From contig NZ_CP151762.1 in NCBI RefSeq assembly GCF_038443675.1, positions 1,922,001 to 1,986,000 on the forward strand: DNA of 64,000 nucleotides, written 5' to 3'. Position numbers and translations under genes: made by a program. This DNA is from Yoonia sp. G8-12. Its GTDB lineage: Bacteria; Pseudomonadota; Alphaproteobacteria; Rhodobacterales; Rhodobacteraceae. The notes beneath the pieces were generated by a model. It had not been told where the DNA came from. It was given only the letters and a program-made list of their open reading frames with translations, and did not search any database. Shown here piece by piece: positions 44,484 to 53,356 of the stretch (the stretch's first letter is position 1; every line of letters begins with the position of its first letter).

Positions 44484-45577
44484 GTGTTGAACAAGAAGTG
44501 CATTACATCGCCGTCCTTGACGATATAGGCCTTGCCCTCGGCGCGCATCTTACCCGCTTCCTTTGCAGGCTGTTCACCGCCTAAATTAACGAAGTCATCA
44601 TAGGCAATCGTTTCGGCACGAATGAATCCGCGTTCAAAATCGCCGTGGATCACGCCGGCGGCCTGCGGCGCAGAGGTGCCTTCCTTGATGGTCCATGCAC
44701 GGGCCTCTTTGGGGCCGACGGTGAAATAGGTTTGCAGGTGTAGCAACTCGTATCCCGCACGGATCAACCGGTCGAGACCGGCCTCTTCCAGCCCCATTTC
44801 CTCGAGGAACATCGCGGCTTCTTCGGCCTCTAACTGGCTGATCTCTTCCTCGATCCGGGCCGAGATCACCACATGGGAATTGCCCTGTGCGGCAGCCATT
44901 TCAGCCACGCGCGCGGATTGGCTGTTGCCGCTGCCTGCGCTGTCTTCTTCAACGTTGCAGACGTAAAGCACGGGCTTGGTTGTCAAAAGCTGGAGCATCT
45001 TCCACTGCTTGGCGTCGTCAGCATCCACTTTCACGGTACGGGCCGGTCGGCCATTTTCCAACGCCGCCTGCGCCATTTCCAACAGGCGCACCTGCTGAAC
45101 GGCTTCTTTGTCGCCGCCGCGCACTTTGCGCACCAAGTTCTGCATGCGTTTTTCGATGCTTTCCAGATCGGCCAGCATCAGTTCGGTCTCGATCACTTCG
45201 GCATCTTCAACAGGGTCAACGCGGCCTTCGACATGGGTAATGTCGTCGTCCTCAAAGCAGCGCAGCACGTGGGCGATGGCATCACATTCGCGGATGTTCG
45301 CCAGAAACTGGTTTCCCAGCCCTTCTCCCTTGCTGGCACCCTTTACCAGACCGGCAATATCCACAAACGTCATACGCGTCGGAATGATCTGCTTGGACGA
45401 AGCAATCGCCGCCAGCTTGTCCAGCCGCGCATCAGGAACGGCCACATCACCGACATTGGGTTCAATTGTACAAAACGGGAAGTTAGCCGCCTGAGCCGCC
45501 GCCGTCTTGGTCAGCGCATTAAACAAGGTCGATTTGCCCACATTCGGCAAACCCACAATACCCATCTTGAAACCCAT
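44480..45577 (-). CDS. ychF: Redox-regulated ribosome-binding ATPase YchF
   Basis: A 365-residue Obg-family P-loop protein: MGIVGLPNVGKSTLFNALTK (G1), DIAGLVKGASKGEGLGNQFL (G3), a coiled-coil insertion and a C-terminal TGS domain (FTVGPKEARAWTI, GFIRAETIAYDDF). YchF prefers ATP, binds 50S subunits and modulates stress responses. The ATG at 45577 is preferred with AAAGGAG upstream. In many relatives it neighbours pth/rplY; here it is 5 kb away. Confidence 0.96.
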   Translation of the reverse strand: MGFKMGIVGLPNVGKSTLFNALTKTAAAQAANFPFCTIEPNVGDVAVPDARLDKLAAIASSKQIIPTRMTFVDIAGLVKGASKGEGLGNQFLANIRECDAIAHVLRCFEDDDITHVEGRVDPVEDAEVIETELMLADLESIEKRMQNLVRKVRGGDKEAVQQVRLLEMAQAALENGRPARTVKVDADDAKQWKMLQLLTTKPVLYVCNVEEDSAGSGNSQSARVAEMAAAQGNSHVVISARIEEEISQLEAEEAAMFLEEMGLEEAGLDRLIRAGYELLHLQTYFTVGPKEARAWTIKEGTSAPQAAGVIHGDFERGFIRAETIAYDDFVNLGGEQPAKEAGKMRAEGKAYIVKDGDVMHFLFNT

Positions 45578-45715
45578 CACGGTTCTCCTTTGAACGTTGG
45601 GCCGCTTCTAGGGCGCGCGCGCCATCTGCGCAAGCCGCATGGGATGCACACTCAGCCATTGATTTTCCGCCCTCCATCAAGCAAACCGAACCAAGTTTGC
45701 AGACCGGGGACAAAG

Positions 45716-46507
45716 ATGAGCAGAATCGACGCAAAATTCGCGCAATTGCGCGCGCAGGAAAAGAAGGCATTCGTGGCCTACGTTATGGCCGGCGACCCCG
45801 ACTATGACACTGGCCTTGAAGTCGTCAAAGGCTTGCCTGCTGCGGGCGTCGATATCATCGAACTTGGTATGCCGTTCACCGATCCCATGGCTGACGGCCC
45901 CACGATCCAGCTTGCCGGTCAGCGCGCGCTTGAGGGCGGGCAGACCTTGGAAAAAACGCTGCAATATGCGCGCGAGTTGCGCAAGACAGACGACACCACC
46001 CCGATTGTGATGATGGGCTATTACAACCCCATCTATTCGCGTGGCGTCGATACCTTTTTGACCGACGCCAAGGCGGCCGGCATTGACGGGCTGATCATCG
46101 TCGATCTGCCGCCTGAGGAAGATGACGAACTTTGCATTCCCGCCCAGAAGATGGGGATCAACTTTATCCGACTGGCCACGCCGACCACCGATAACAAACG
46201 CTTGCCCAAAGTGCTCGAAAATACCTCTGGCTTTGTCTACTACGTGTCGGTCACGGGCATCACCGGCGCCGCCGCCGCACAGGCCGATGAGGTTGCCCCC
46301 GAAGTTGCACGGATCAAGTCGCAGACAGATCTGCCAGTGATCGTGGGTTTCGGAATCAAAACACCAGACGCGGCCGAGAGTATCGCCAGCATCGCGGATG
46401 GTGCTGTTGTCGGCTCTGCCATCGTAGAAAAGATTGCAGCAGGCGAAAGCGTGGCCGATGTGCTGGCCTTCGTGAAATCGCTGGCGGATGGGGCACATCG
46501 CGGCTGA
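45716..46507 (+). CDS. trpA: Tryptophan synthase alpha subunit
   Basis: A 263-residue TrpA beginning MSRIDAKFAQLRAQEKKAF. Catalytic Glu and Asp are in IIELGMPFTDPMADGPTIQ, and the phosphate-binding end is GFGIKTPDAAESIA and GSAIVEKI. It cleaves indole-3-glycerol phosphate to indole. Unlike the usual trpFBA order, trpA lies about 12 kb from trpB and on the opposite strand. A longer open frame upstream is only the antisense of ychF. Confidence 0.96.
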   Translation: MSRIDAKFAQLRAQEKKAFVAYVMAGDPDYDTGLEVVKGLPAAGVDIIELGMPFTDPMADGPTIQLAGQRALEGGQTLEKTLQYARELRKTDDTTPIVMMGYYNPIYSRGVDTFLTDAKAAGIDGLIIVDLPPEEDDELCIPAQKMGINFIRLATPTTDNKRLPKVLENTSGFVYYVSVTGITGAAAAQADEVAPEVARIKSQTDLPVIVGFGIKTPDAAESIASIADGAVVGSAIVEKIAAGESVADVLAFVKSLADGAHRG

Positions 46508-46560
46508 TCGTCAAGCTTCAGATGTTTTGATCCACATCAACGCAGGCTCTTGCGTGAATG

Positions 46561-46595
46561 CCTTAAATCGGTAACAAATAATTACCAATTTAAGG
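46561..46595. promoter_or_regulatory. Large inverted repeat overlapping the lldD ribosome-binding site
   Basis: Fourteen-base arms CCTTAAATCGGTAA and TTACCAATTTAAGG, 13 of 14 pairs complementary, around a 7-base AT spacer. The right arm ends in the AAGG that serves as Shine-Dalgarno for the ATG at 46604. The core ATYGGTAA-N7-TTACCAAT looks like a dimeric (GntR/FadR-type) operator (inference). Confidence 0.7.
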
Positions 46596-46603
46596 AATGC
46601 GGC

Positions 46604-47767
46604 ATGCCAGTCATTACAACGATCGCTGATCTCAAGCGGCTGCATAAACGCCGCACACCCAAGATGTTCTATGACTACGCTGAAAGCGGCAGTTGGACCG
46701 AACAGACCTTCCGCGAAAACACATCCGATTTTGACCAGATCCGGTTCAAGCAACGTGTCGCGGTGGATATGACCAACCGCACCACCGCCAGCCAGATGAT
46801 CGGTCAGGATGTGGCGATGCCCGTGGCCCTTGCCCCTGTTGGCCTGACAGGGATGCAATGTGCCGACGGCGAGATCAAAGCCGCCCGCGCGGCCGAGAAA
46901 TTCGGCGTGCCGTTCACGCTTTCAACCATGTCAATTTGCTCAATCGAGGACGTGGCTGAAAACACGTCCAAGCCGTTCTGGTTTCAGGTCTATACGCTCA
47001 AGGACGACGACTTCATGAAGCGCCTTTTTGACCGCGCGCGTGCGGCCAAGTGTTCGGCCATCGTCATTACGCTCGACCTGCAAATTATGGGACAACGGCA
47101 CAAGGATATCAAAAACGGGCTGTCTGCACCGCCAAAATTTACGGCTGCCAGCATCGCCGATCTTGCCACGAAATGGGGCTGGGGCATCGAGATGCTGCAA
47201 ACCAAACGCCGCTTCTTTGGCAACATCGTGGGCCACGCCCAGGGGGTCACGGACCCCTCATCGCTGGCATCATGGATTGCAGAGGCTTTTGATCACGCCT
47301 TGGATTGGGATCGCGTCGCACAACTGATGAAGATGTGGGACGGGCCGGTGATTCTCAAAGGGATCATGGATGCCGATGATGCACGAAAAGCAGCAGAATT
47401 GGGTGCAGATGCGATCATTGTTTCCAATCACGGCGGCCGCCAGTTGGATGGCACGCTGTCGTCAATCCGCGCCCTGCCTGCCATTATGGACGCAGTTGGC
47501 GACAAGGTTGAGGTCCACCTCGATAGCGGAATCCGGTCGGGCCAGGATGTTCTCAAAGCGCTCGCGATGGGGGCCAAGGGCACCTATATCGGGCGGGCAT
47601 TCGTAAACGGGCTGGGGGCAATGGGCGAAAAGGGTGTGACCTCTGCACTTGAGGTGATCCACAAAGAGTTGGACCTGACGATGGCGCTTTGCGGGCGGCG
47701 GGATGTGAATGACCTCGACAAGGATATCCTGCTGATACCGCAAGATTTCGAAGGGCGCTGGCAGTAA
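46604..47767 (+). CDS. lldD: FMN-dependent L-lactate dehydrogenase / alpha-hydroxy-acid oxidase
   Basis: A 387-residue FMN enzyme. Active-site residues include SNHGGRQLDGTLSSI (catalytic His and substrate Arg), the FMN phosphate region LDSGIRSGQDVLKALAMGA, and FWFQVYTLKDDDF. It oxidises L-lactate (or another alpha-hydroxy acid) at the membrane, passing electrons to the quinone pool. MPVITTIADLKRLH is taken as start. No lldP or lldR neighbour is visible; the upstream repeat suggests dedicated control. A terminator follows. Confidence 0.93.
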   Translation: MPVITTIADLKRLHKRRTPKMFYDYAESGSWTEQTFRENTSDFDQIRFKQRVAVDMTNRTTASQMIGQDVAMPVALAPVGLTGMQCADGEIKAARAAEKFGVPFTLSTMSICSIEDVAENTSKPFWFQVYTLKDDDFMKRLFDRARAAKCSAIVITLDLQIMGQRHKDIKNGLSAPPKFTAASIADLATKWGWGIEMLQTKRRFFGNIVGHAQGVTDPSSLASWIAEAFDHALDWDRVAQLMKMWDGPVILKGIMDADDARKAAELGADAIIVSNHGGRQLDGTLSSIRALPAIMDAVGDKVEVHLDSGIRSGQDVLKALAMGAKGTYIGRAFVNGLGAMGEKGVTSALEVIHKELDLTMALCGRRDVNDLDKDILLIPQDFEGRWQ

Positions 47768-47797
47768 GGGACAGGTGTGACACACTCGTCTTTCTGC

Positions 47798-47820
47798 ATG
47801 TCCCACGAGGGGACGTTTTT
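47798..47820 (+). terminator. Probable terminator after lldD
   Basis: Stem ATGTCCC/GGGACGT (one wobble pair) with a five-base loop, running into TTTTT, about 30 bases after the lldD stop. Confidence 0.65.
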
Positions 47821-48006
47821 CAACGCTAGGCGTATCAAGAGCTGTGTGACGCTTATCACAATGCATTGAGAACATTGTGTATTTCAGGCTTGAAGACGCG
47901 CTGATTGTTGACGCTGCAGGACATCTTGCAAATCTTCCGCACACGCGGGCGGCACAACAATTGCCGCCCTCTTTTTGAGAGACATTCATTACTCAGGAAT
48001 GAATTT

Positions 48007-48297
48007 ATGCTCACTAAAACAACAACGCTCGCCGCAGCAATTGCAATCTCCGCTTCATCCGCATTCGCAGGTGGTTTGTCGGACCAAATCGTCGAGTCCC
48101 CTGTCATGGAAGAAGCGGTCGCCGCTGAATCCAAGATCAATCCCACCTTAGTGGTCGTTGGGACCCTTGCCGCGCTTCAGATTGCGGTCGCCGTGGGCCA
48201 GGAGGACGACGACGATGGTCAAGGGCTGCATACAGCAGATGGTGACGGCCCCATCCAACGCGTGCCAGACGATGGAAATTTCCCTCCAGACGCCTAG
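48007..48297 (+). CDS. Small secreted/membrane protein with acidic tail (copy 1)
   Basis: A 96-residue protein: signal peptide (cleaved after SAFA), conserved GGLSDQIVES stub, a hydrophobic helix (INPTLVVVGTLAALQIAVAVG) and an acidic tail beginning QEDDDD. It is related to the protein 93 bases downstream, sharing AFAGGLS...I.ES, the INPT helix start and the acidic tail. I do not recognise a characterised family. Start at 48007 gives a clean signal peptide. Confidence 0.72.
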   Translation: MLTKTTTLAAAIAISASSAFAGGLSDQIVESPVMEEAVAAESKINPTLVVVGTLAALQIAVAVGQEDDDDGQGLHTADGDGPIQRVPDDGNFPPDA

Positions 48298-48329
48298 GAT
48301 TCGTCTACGCGCGATGCTAGCCATTGTTT

Positions 48330-48360
48330 GGCGCAGCAGGGTCTCGGACCCTGCTGCGCC
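48330..48360. promoter_or_regulatory. 14-bp perfect hairpin between the two small-protein genes
   Basis: Arms GGCGCAGCAGGGTC and GACCCTGCTGCGCC pair without mismatch around TCG. There is no T-run on either side, so it is not a classical terminator; it may be an mRNA stability element, an attenuator for the second gene, or a Rho-assisted stop. Confidence 0.75.
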
Positions 48361-48389
48361 AGAAAGTATAAACGAGTTAGGAACACCTG

Positions 48390-48638
48390 ATGTTTAAGAA
48401 TTTAACAGCTTTCGCGGCTGCAACCGCCCTGTGCGCGTCCACTGCTTTCGCGGGCGGTCTCTCACCCGAAATTATCGAATCGGCACCTGCCGAACCAGCG
48501 CCAGCAGCCGCATCCTCTATCAATCCGACCTTCATTGTGCTCGGCGTGGTTGCCTTGCTCTTGATCGCTTCGGCGGGCGGAGATGACGATGGTGAGGAAG
48601 AACCCATACTGGAAAAAGAACCCCAGCAGCCCAGTTGA
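48390..48638 (+). CDS. Small secreted/membrane protein with acidic tail (copy 2)
   Basis: An 82-residue paralogue of the preceding protein: signal peptide ending STAFA, GGLSPEIIES, an Ala/Pro-rich spacer, hydrophobic helix INPTFIVLGVVALLLIASAGG and tail DDDGEEEPILEKEP. One membrane helix with an acidic terminus. AGGA lies upstream of the ATG. Function unknown; the pair is probably co-expressed. Confidence 0.75.
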   Translation: MFKNLTAFAAATALCASTAFAGGLSPEIIESAPAEPAPAAASSINPTFIVLGVVALLLIASAGGDDDGEEEPILEKEPQQPS

Positions 48639-48704
48639 TGCCAGCACCCTTTGCAGAATGACCATGCGGTACTCTGCCGCCAGTGCATATAATAGCCCTA
48701 AAAA

Positions 48705-48736
48705 GGCCGGCAATTCTAAGACGTTGCCGGCCTGTT
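48705..48736. terminator. Terminator between small protein gene and MFS gene
   Basis: Nine-base stem GGCCGGCAA/TTGCCGGCC followed by TGTTTT on the plus strand and, on the minus strand, by CTTTTTAGG, consistent with use by both convergent genes. Confidence 0.8.
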
Positions 48737-48777
48737 TTATGCTAGCGTGGCTGTCAGAGGCCTCGAAACCATTACGA

Positions 48778-49917
48778 TCACCTGACCGGAAGCCTTTTGG
48801 CAAAGATAGCCGCAGGAACCACAGAAAGAAGCAGTACGGCCACCGCCAAGAACGCCATCCGTAGCCCGAAGGCATCAGACAGCAGCCCCATCAGCATGGG
48901 CGCAAAGAAGAAGCCGGAAAACCCGATCACGGCGGTCCGGCTGATTGCTTCTGTCCGCAGATGCGGTGCCACAAGTTTGCCCACCAACGCCAATCCCATT
49001 GGGCCGATCACGGATACACCAAGGCCCAAGATACCGAAGCCAACATAGGCCATCAGCGGCGTCGCAGCGAGCGCAGCAATCACAGCACCTACGGCTGATA
49101 TGATCGACGCGCCGATCACGACCGGAATTTCACGCAACCGCTCTGCCACGGCCTGCCCCGAAAACCGCCCCACAGCCATTGTCAGACCCAGCATCGCCGG
49201 GCCAAGCGCACCCTCGGCCGCGCCCCCGCCCAAAGTCCGCTCGACGTGCAGGGCGGACCACGCCTCGACTGTGGCCTCGGACATGAAAGCGACCAGAACG
49301 ATCGCACCACAAATCACGATCGGCCAGAGCGGATATTTGCCAGCATACCCGTCTTCTGCTGCGACATAGGTGACGTCCATGCGCATCAAAGGCAGAGCAA
49401 GCACAGCGATGACGCCAAAACCGGCAAAGACTGGTAAGGGCGGCAAACCAGCCTCGCGGGCAAAACCGACCACCAAAGCACCGCAGGCATAAGCCACCGA
49501 AAACATTGCGTGGTTGGCGTTCATCAAAGGACGATTGTGTCTGGCTTCCAGCTCGCTCACGCGTGCATTCATCACAACATCCAACAGGCCAGAGGCCAGT
49601 CCGACAAAGGCCATCGTCACCGCAAACAACAGCGGCACAGTGACCTGCCCCGGCAATAACCAAGCCACGGCCAGCATGGCTGCCCCAACCTGCATACCGC
49701 GCGGTCCAAGCAGCCGGTCAGCCCGCGGCGCCAACCACATCGCCGATACCAGCCCGGTCGCGGAACCCAAAAGCAGTGTTCCAAACAAAGCATCGGATGC
49801 CCCAAGCTGCGCTTTGATCACGGGCACGTAGGCCGCAAAACAGCCCCAGAACATGCCGACAACAACAAAGGCGGTGGCAGGGCGGCGGGACAGGGAAAGG
49901 GCATTGAGAATCGACAT
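48778..49917 (-). CDS. Major facilitator superfamily transporter (YbjJ-like)
   Basis: A 379-residue protein with 12 predicted helices: FWGCFAAYVPVIKAQLGASDALFGTLLL, LDVVMNARVSELEARH (pattern of YbjJ/fucose-permease-like carriers) and a C-terminal GFSGFFFAPMLMGLLSD. MSILNALSLSRRPA is the preferred start. Substrate unknown. Divergent from rplY. Confidence 0.87.
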   Translation of the reverse strand: MSILNALSLSRRPATAFVVVGMFWGCFAAYVPVIKAQLGASDALFGTLLLGSATGLVSAMWLAPRADRLLGPRGMQVGAAMLAVAWLLPGQVTVPLLFAVTMAFVGLASGLLDVVMNARVSELEARHNRPLMNANHAMFSVAYACGALVVGFAREAGLPPLPVFAGFGVIAVLALPLMRMDVTYVAAEDGYAGKYPLWPIVICGAIVLVAFMSEATVEAWSALHVERTLGGGAAEGALGPAMLGLTMAVGRFSGQAVAERLREIPVVIGASIISAVGAVIAALAATPLMAYVGFGILGLGVSVIGPMGLALVGKLVAPHLRTEAISRTAVIGFSGFFFAPMLMGLLSDAFGLRMAFLAVAVLLLSVVPAAIFAKRLPVR

Positions 49918-50074
49918 GGTTGCACAGGTGCATCCCAAATTTTCCCAAAGCAAGTTTCAAAGTGCCTCGGCGCGATAAAACCTCTTTTCAAACGAACACA
50001 ATCCCCCTATACGGCGGGCTTCATCGGGCTCGGACACCCTTGGAGGCGGGCCCCTATATTATTGGAGAATTACT

Positions 50075-50728
50075 ATGGCTGCTAAGGTCCAAGATCTTAA
50101 CGCCAAGGTACGCGCGGGGACAGGCAAGGGGGCCGCCCGCCAAGCTCGCCGTGATGGCGACGTACCTGGCATTGTTTATGGTGGTGGCGCAGAGCCCCAG
50201 TCCATCAGCATCCCATTCAACTACCTTCTGACAAAACTGCGCAAGGGTGGCTTTATGTCCACACTGCACAACCTCAAGATTGAGGGCCAAGACGACGTGC
50301 GCGTCATTTGCCGTGGCGTTCAGCGCGACGTGGTCAAAGACCTGCCAACACACATCGACCTGATGCGCCTGAAGCGCACAAGCCGTGTGAAACTGTTTAT
50401 TCCTGTTGAGTTCATCAACCAGGAAACATGCCCCGGCGTGAAAAAAGGTGGCGTTCTGACTGTAGTGCGTAACGAAGTCGAACTTGACGTTCTGGCTGGC
50501 GATATCCCTGAGCACATCACTGTTGATCTGGCCGAAGTGCAAATCGGCGACACCATTTCGATCAGCGATGTCACATTGCCAGAAGGTGCGACACCTACAA
50601 TCACAGATCGTGACTTTGTTATCGCCAACGTACAGGCCCCACGTGCCCTGCTGGCAGACGATGATGACGAAGAAGAAGTTGCAGCGGACGAAGTGCCAAC
50701 GACTAGCGACGACGAAGCAGAAGACTAA
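50075..50728 (+). CDS. rplY: 50S ribosomal protein L25 (general stress protein Ctc type)
   Basis: A 217-residue long-form L25: the 5S-rRNA-binding N-terminal barrel (KGAARQARRDGDVPGIVYGGG) followed by the TL5/CTC C-terminal domain (PVEFINQETCPGVKKGGVL, LPEGATPTITDRDFVIANV) and an acidic tail of Asp/Glu. Promoter-proximal AGGA region is weak. A strong terminator follows; pth, the usual neighbour, is 4.2 kb downstream beyond two metabolic genes. Confidence 0.96.
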   Translation: MAAKVQDLNAKVRAGTGKGAARQARRDGDVPGIVYGGGAEPQSISIPFNYLLTKLRKGGFMSTLHNLKIEGQDDVRVICRGVQRDVVKDLPTHIDLMRLKRTSRVKLFIPVEFINQETCPGVKKGGVLTVVRNEVELDVLAGDIPEHITVDLAEVQIGDTISISDVTLPEGATPTITDRDFVIANVQAPRALLADDDDEEEVAADEVPTTSDDEAED

Positions 50729-50757
50729 GCCGCAGCGTTCAATCGCAACGGCGGCAA

Positions 50758-50783
50758 GGGCATCCCAACGGGGTGCCCTTTTT
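50758..50783 (+). terminator. Rho-independent terminator after rplY
   Basis: Stem GGGCATCCC paired with GGGGTGCCC (nine pairs, one wobble), short AAC loop, then TTTTT. Confidence 0.9.
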
Positions 50784-50792
50784 CGTTTCCGG

Positions 50793-53228
50793 CTAGCTGC
50801 GCATACGTGAGAAATCCGGATCATAGGGCGAAGGTGCGATCACTTCTGCGCCCACCAGATCCCCCAACAGATCAAGCTGCATAGTGCTGCCGATTTCGGC
50901 TAATTCCGGATCAGCGAAGGCATAGGCAAGGTTCATCCCAACACGGTGCCCCCAATCCCCTGACGTGATGGTGCCAACGACACGGCCATCCAGCATCAAC
51001 GACCCGCCGCCATAAGCCGGTGCATGGGTGGCGTCGATCTTCAAGCTGACCAGTTTCTTGCGCAGACCCGCGGCGTGTTGTTTGGCCAAAGCATCCTTGC
51101 CGATGAAGTCGCCCTTATCCGGCCGCACGAAGCGATCCAGCCCCGTTTCAAACGGCGTAAACTCGGTGATCAGATCGGCCTTCCAATGCATGAACCCCTT
51201 TTCCATCCGCATCGCATCGACGGCGCGTGCACCAAAGAGCTTCAGCCCATGCGCCTTGCCCGCTTCGCGCAGCGCGAGATAGGCGGCGTAAAGCGATGCA
51301 TTCGGTACATGGATTTCATAGGCCAATTCCCCGCTAAAGCTGACGCCCATCACGGTTGCAGGTGCAAACCCGATGAAGCATTCGCGCACCGACAGCCATG
51401 GAAACGCTTCTTTCGACCAATCGCCACGGCTGACAGCTTGCAGCACATCGCGCGCTTTGGGTCCTGCCAGTACAAGAATGGTTTGGTCGTTGGTCAGGCT
51501 TTTGATCTGCACATCTTCGTCGCTGCGCAAATGCGCCATCAACCAATCCATATCATGCAACTCGGATGCCGCCGCCGATCCGTACCATGCCCGCGCAGGC
51601 CCACGATCCGAGGCGGGGATATTGGCAACCGTCGCCTCAGCTTTGACCATACCGTGTTGGTTCAGCAGATACCCCAGCCCAACGCGCCCGTCGCGCTGCG
51701 TGACCGCCCCGCAAAACATGCGGTCAAGGAAACTGTGGCGATCGGCACCTGTGATTTCAAACCGGTTAAAGCCGTTGACCTCGCACAGGCCAACATTCTC
51801 TTGGACGTTGCGCACTTCGGCGGCGATCACGTCAAAGGCTTCATCGAAATGAAAGCCGAGTGAGGGGTGAAAGTCCGGCGTAGGCTTGATGTAGTCCACC
51901 CGCTCCCAGCCGTTCACAACGGTAAATTCGGCCCCTTCCGCAGCCAAAACCGGCGTCAGCGGTGTGGTCTTGGCGGGGCGTCCTGCCGGACGGTGTTCAT
52001 GGGGGAAATGAAAGCGGAATTCGTTCTGGTAATCCTCAATCGCCTTAAGCGCCGTCAATTCCACGTTGGTGTGTCCGGCAAAACGGCGCGGATCAATGCA
52101 CCACGTGTCATAGCAGGCTTCGCCATGTACAATCTGCTGCGCCAAAAGCCACCCATGGCCGCCACCCTCGCCCAGACCGGCACGCAGGCCAATGATACAG
52201 AATGCATTGCGCTTGCCCGGGATCGGGCCGACCAAAGGAGCGCCATCAATCGTATAGGTGATCGGGCCGTTCACGACCGTATGAATGCCCGTTTCCATGA
52301 GCGCAGGCATCCGCGCGAACGCCCCCTCAAGCACATCCGTCACACGATCCAGATCATCAGGGCAAAGCGCATTCACAAAGTTCGGGTCGATCCCGTCCAT
52401 GCCCCATGTTTTGCAATCCTGCTCATAGAACCCCACCAACAGGCCGTTCTTTTCCTGACGGCAATAATAATCGCTGATCGGGCAACGCAACAGCGGCATC
52501 CGGTGGTCCGCATCTTTGATCGCGGGGATTTCTTCGGTCAGGAAATATTGATGCTCCATTGATGCAACGGGGTGGTGCACGCCCATCATCGCACCCACTT
52601 CGTTCACACGATATCCGCCTGCATTCACCACGATATCGCAATCAATATCGCCGTGTTCGGTATGCACCGTCCACGTGTCATCCTTATGCTGGGTCAGACC
52701 CGTCACAGGCGTGTTGCGGTACACCTCAGCCCCTGCTTTGCGCGCGCGGCGGGCCAGCGCCTGACACAGTTGCGCCGGATCAATATCACCATCCAGCGGA
52801 TCCCAAAGGCCACCTAACAGGTTATCGGTAGAAATCAGCGGATGACGGCGCGCGCATTCTGCGGCGTCGATGACCTCAAAATGCACATCCATCCCACGCG
52901 CCATCGAGGTGAAATGCCGGTAGCCCTGCATCTGCTCTTCGGTGTTGGCCAGACGAATACCGCCGTCCGCATGGTGATAGTTGATCGGATATTCGGGGTC
53001 GTCCGCCAGTTCTTTATAAAGCGCGATGGAGTGGGTTTTCAGCCCCACCATCGTCTGGTTCATCCCGAAATTCGTGACCTGTGCCGCAGAATGCCATGTG
53101 GTGCCAGAGGTCAGTTCGTTGCGTTCAACCAGAACAACATCGCTCCACCCTTCTTGGGTCAGGTGGTAGAGTGTGGAACAGCCAGCAATGCCACCTCCGA
53201 CAACGACTACTTTGGTGCGCGATTTCAT
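50793..53228 (-). CDS. Dimethylglycine/sarcosine dehydrogenase-like FAD-GcvT protein
   Basis: An 811-residue two-part enzyme. Residues 1-390: FAD-dependent DAO fold (KVVVVGGGIAGCSTLYHL; TTWHSAAQ contains the histidine position used for covalent flavin in dimethylglycine dehydrogenase). Residues about 420-800: GcvT-like tetrahydrofolate domain (GFNRFEITGADRHSFLDRM, GELAYEIHVPN, FIGKDALAKQ). It should oxidatively demethylate an N-methylated amine and hand the one-carbon unit to folate. The exact substrate (dimethylglycine, sarcosine or other) is undetermined. Divergent from the MttB-like gene with shared repeats between them. Confidence 0.9.
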   Translation of the reverse strand: MKSRTKVVVVGGGIAGCSTLYHLTQEGWSDVVLVERNELTSGTTWHSAAQVTNFGMNQTMVGLKTHSIALYKELADDPEYPINYHHADGGIRLANTEEQMQGYRHFTSMARGMDVHFEVIDAAECARRHPLISTDNLLGGLWDPLDGDIDPAQLCQALARRARKAGAEVYRNTPVTGLTQHKDDTWTVHTEHGDIDCDIVVNAGGYRVNEVGAMMGVHHPVASMEHQYFLTEEIPAIKDADHRMPLLRCPISDYYCRQEKNGLLVGFYEQDCKTWGMDGIDPNFVNALCPDDLDRVTDVLEGAFARMPALMETGIHTVVNGPITYTIDGAPLVGPIPGKRNAFCIIGLRAGLGEGGGHGWLLAQQIVHGEACYDTWCIDPRRFAGHTNVELTALKAIEDYQNEFRFHFPHEHRPAGRPAKTTPLTPVLAAEGAEFTVVNGWERVDYIKPTPDFHPSLGFHFDEAFDVIAAEVRNVQENVGLCEVNGFNRFEITGADRHSFLDRMFCGAVTQRDGRVGLGYLLNQHGMVKAEATVANIPASDRGPARAWYGSAAASELHDMDWLMAHLRSDEDVQIKSLTNDQTILVLAGPKARDVLQAVSRGDWSKEAFPWLSVRECFIGFAPATVMGVSFSGELAYEIHVPNASLYAAYLALREAGKAHGLKLFGARAVDAMRMEKGFMHWKADLITEFTPFETGLDRFVRPDKGDFIGKDALAKQHAAGLRKKLVSLKIDATHAPAYGGGSLMLDGRVVGTITSGDWGHRVGMNLAYAFADPELAEIGSTMQLDLLGDLVGAEVIAPSPYDPDFSRMRS

Positions 53229-53250
53229 GGAATTTCCCTGCTGTCAAAAA

Positions 53251-53287
53251 TGAAAATAATGACTTCATTTTCATTCATTTTGAAAAT
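53251..53287. promoter_or_regulatory. TGAAAAT repeat cluster upstream of the DMGDH-like gene
   Basis: TGAAAAT occurs at 53251-53257 and 53281-53287, and inverted (ATTTTCA) at 53267-53273, giving an inverted pair with a nine-base spacer. It lies 23-60 bases upstream of the minus-strand start and in the divergent promoter region; a shared operator is plausible. Confidence 0.5.
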
Positions 53288-53323
53288 TGAGCAAGCTTTC
53301 ATTGCATACGAGGCGCAAAACAT

Positions 53324-53348
53324 CTTTCATCATGCATATGGATGAAAG
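53324..53348. promoter_or_regulatory. Inverted repeat over the MttB-like ribosome-binding site
   Basis: CTTTCATC (53324-53331) and GATGAAAG (53341-53348) are perfectly complementary around nine bases. The right arm leads into AAAGGG, the Shine-Dalgarno for the ATG at 53357, so a bound protein or RNA hairpin would block expression. Confidence 0.6.
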
Positions 53349-53356
53349 GGCAGAAC

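Noticed and set aside
44873..45715. Long N-terminal extension of trpA
   Set aside because: The extension is antisense to ychF; TrpA homology begins at 45716.
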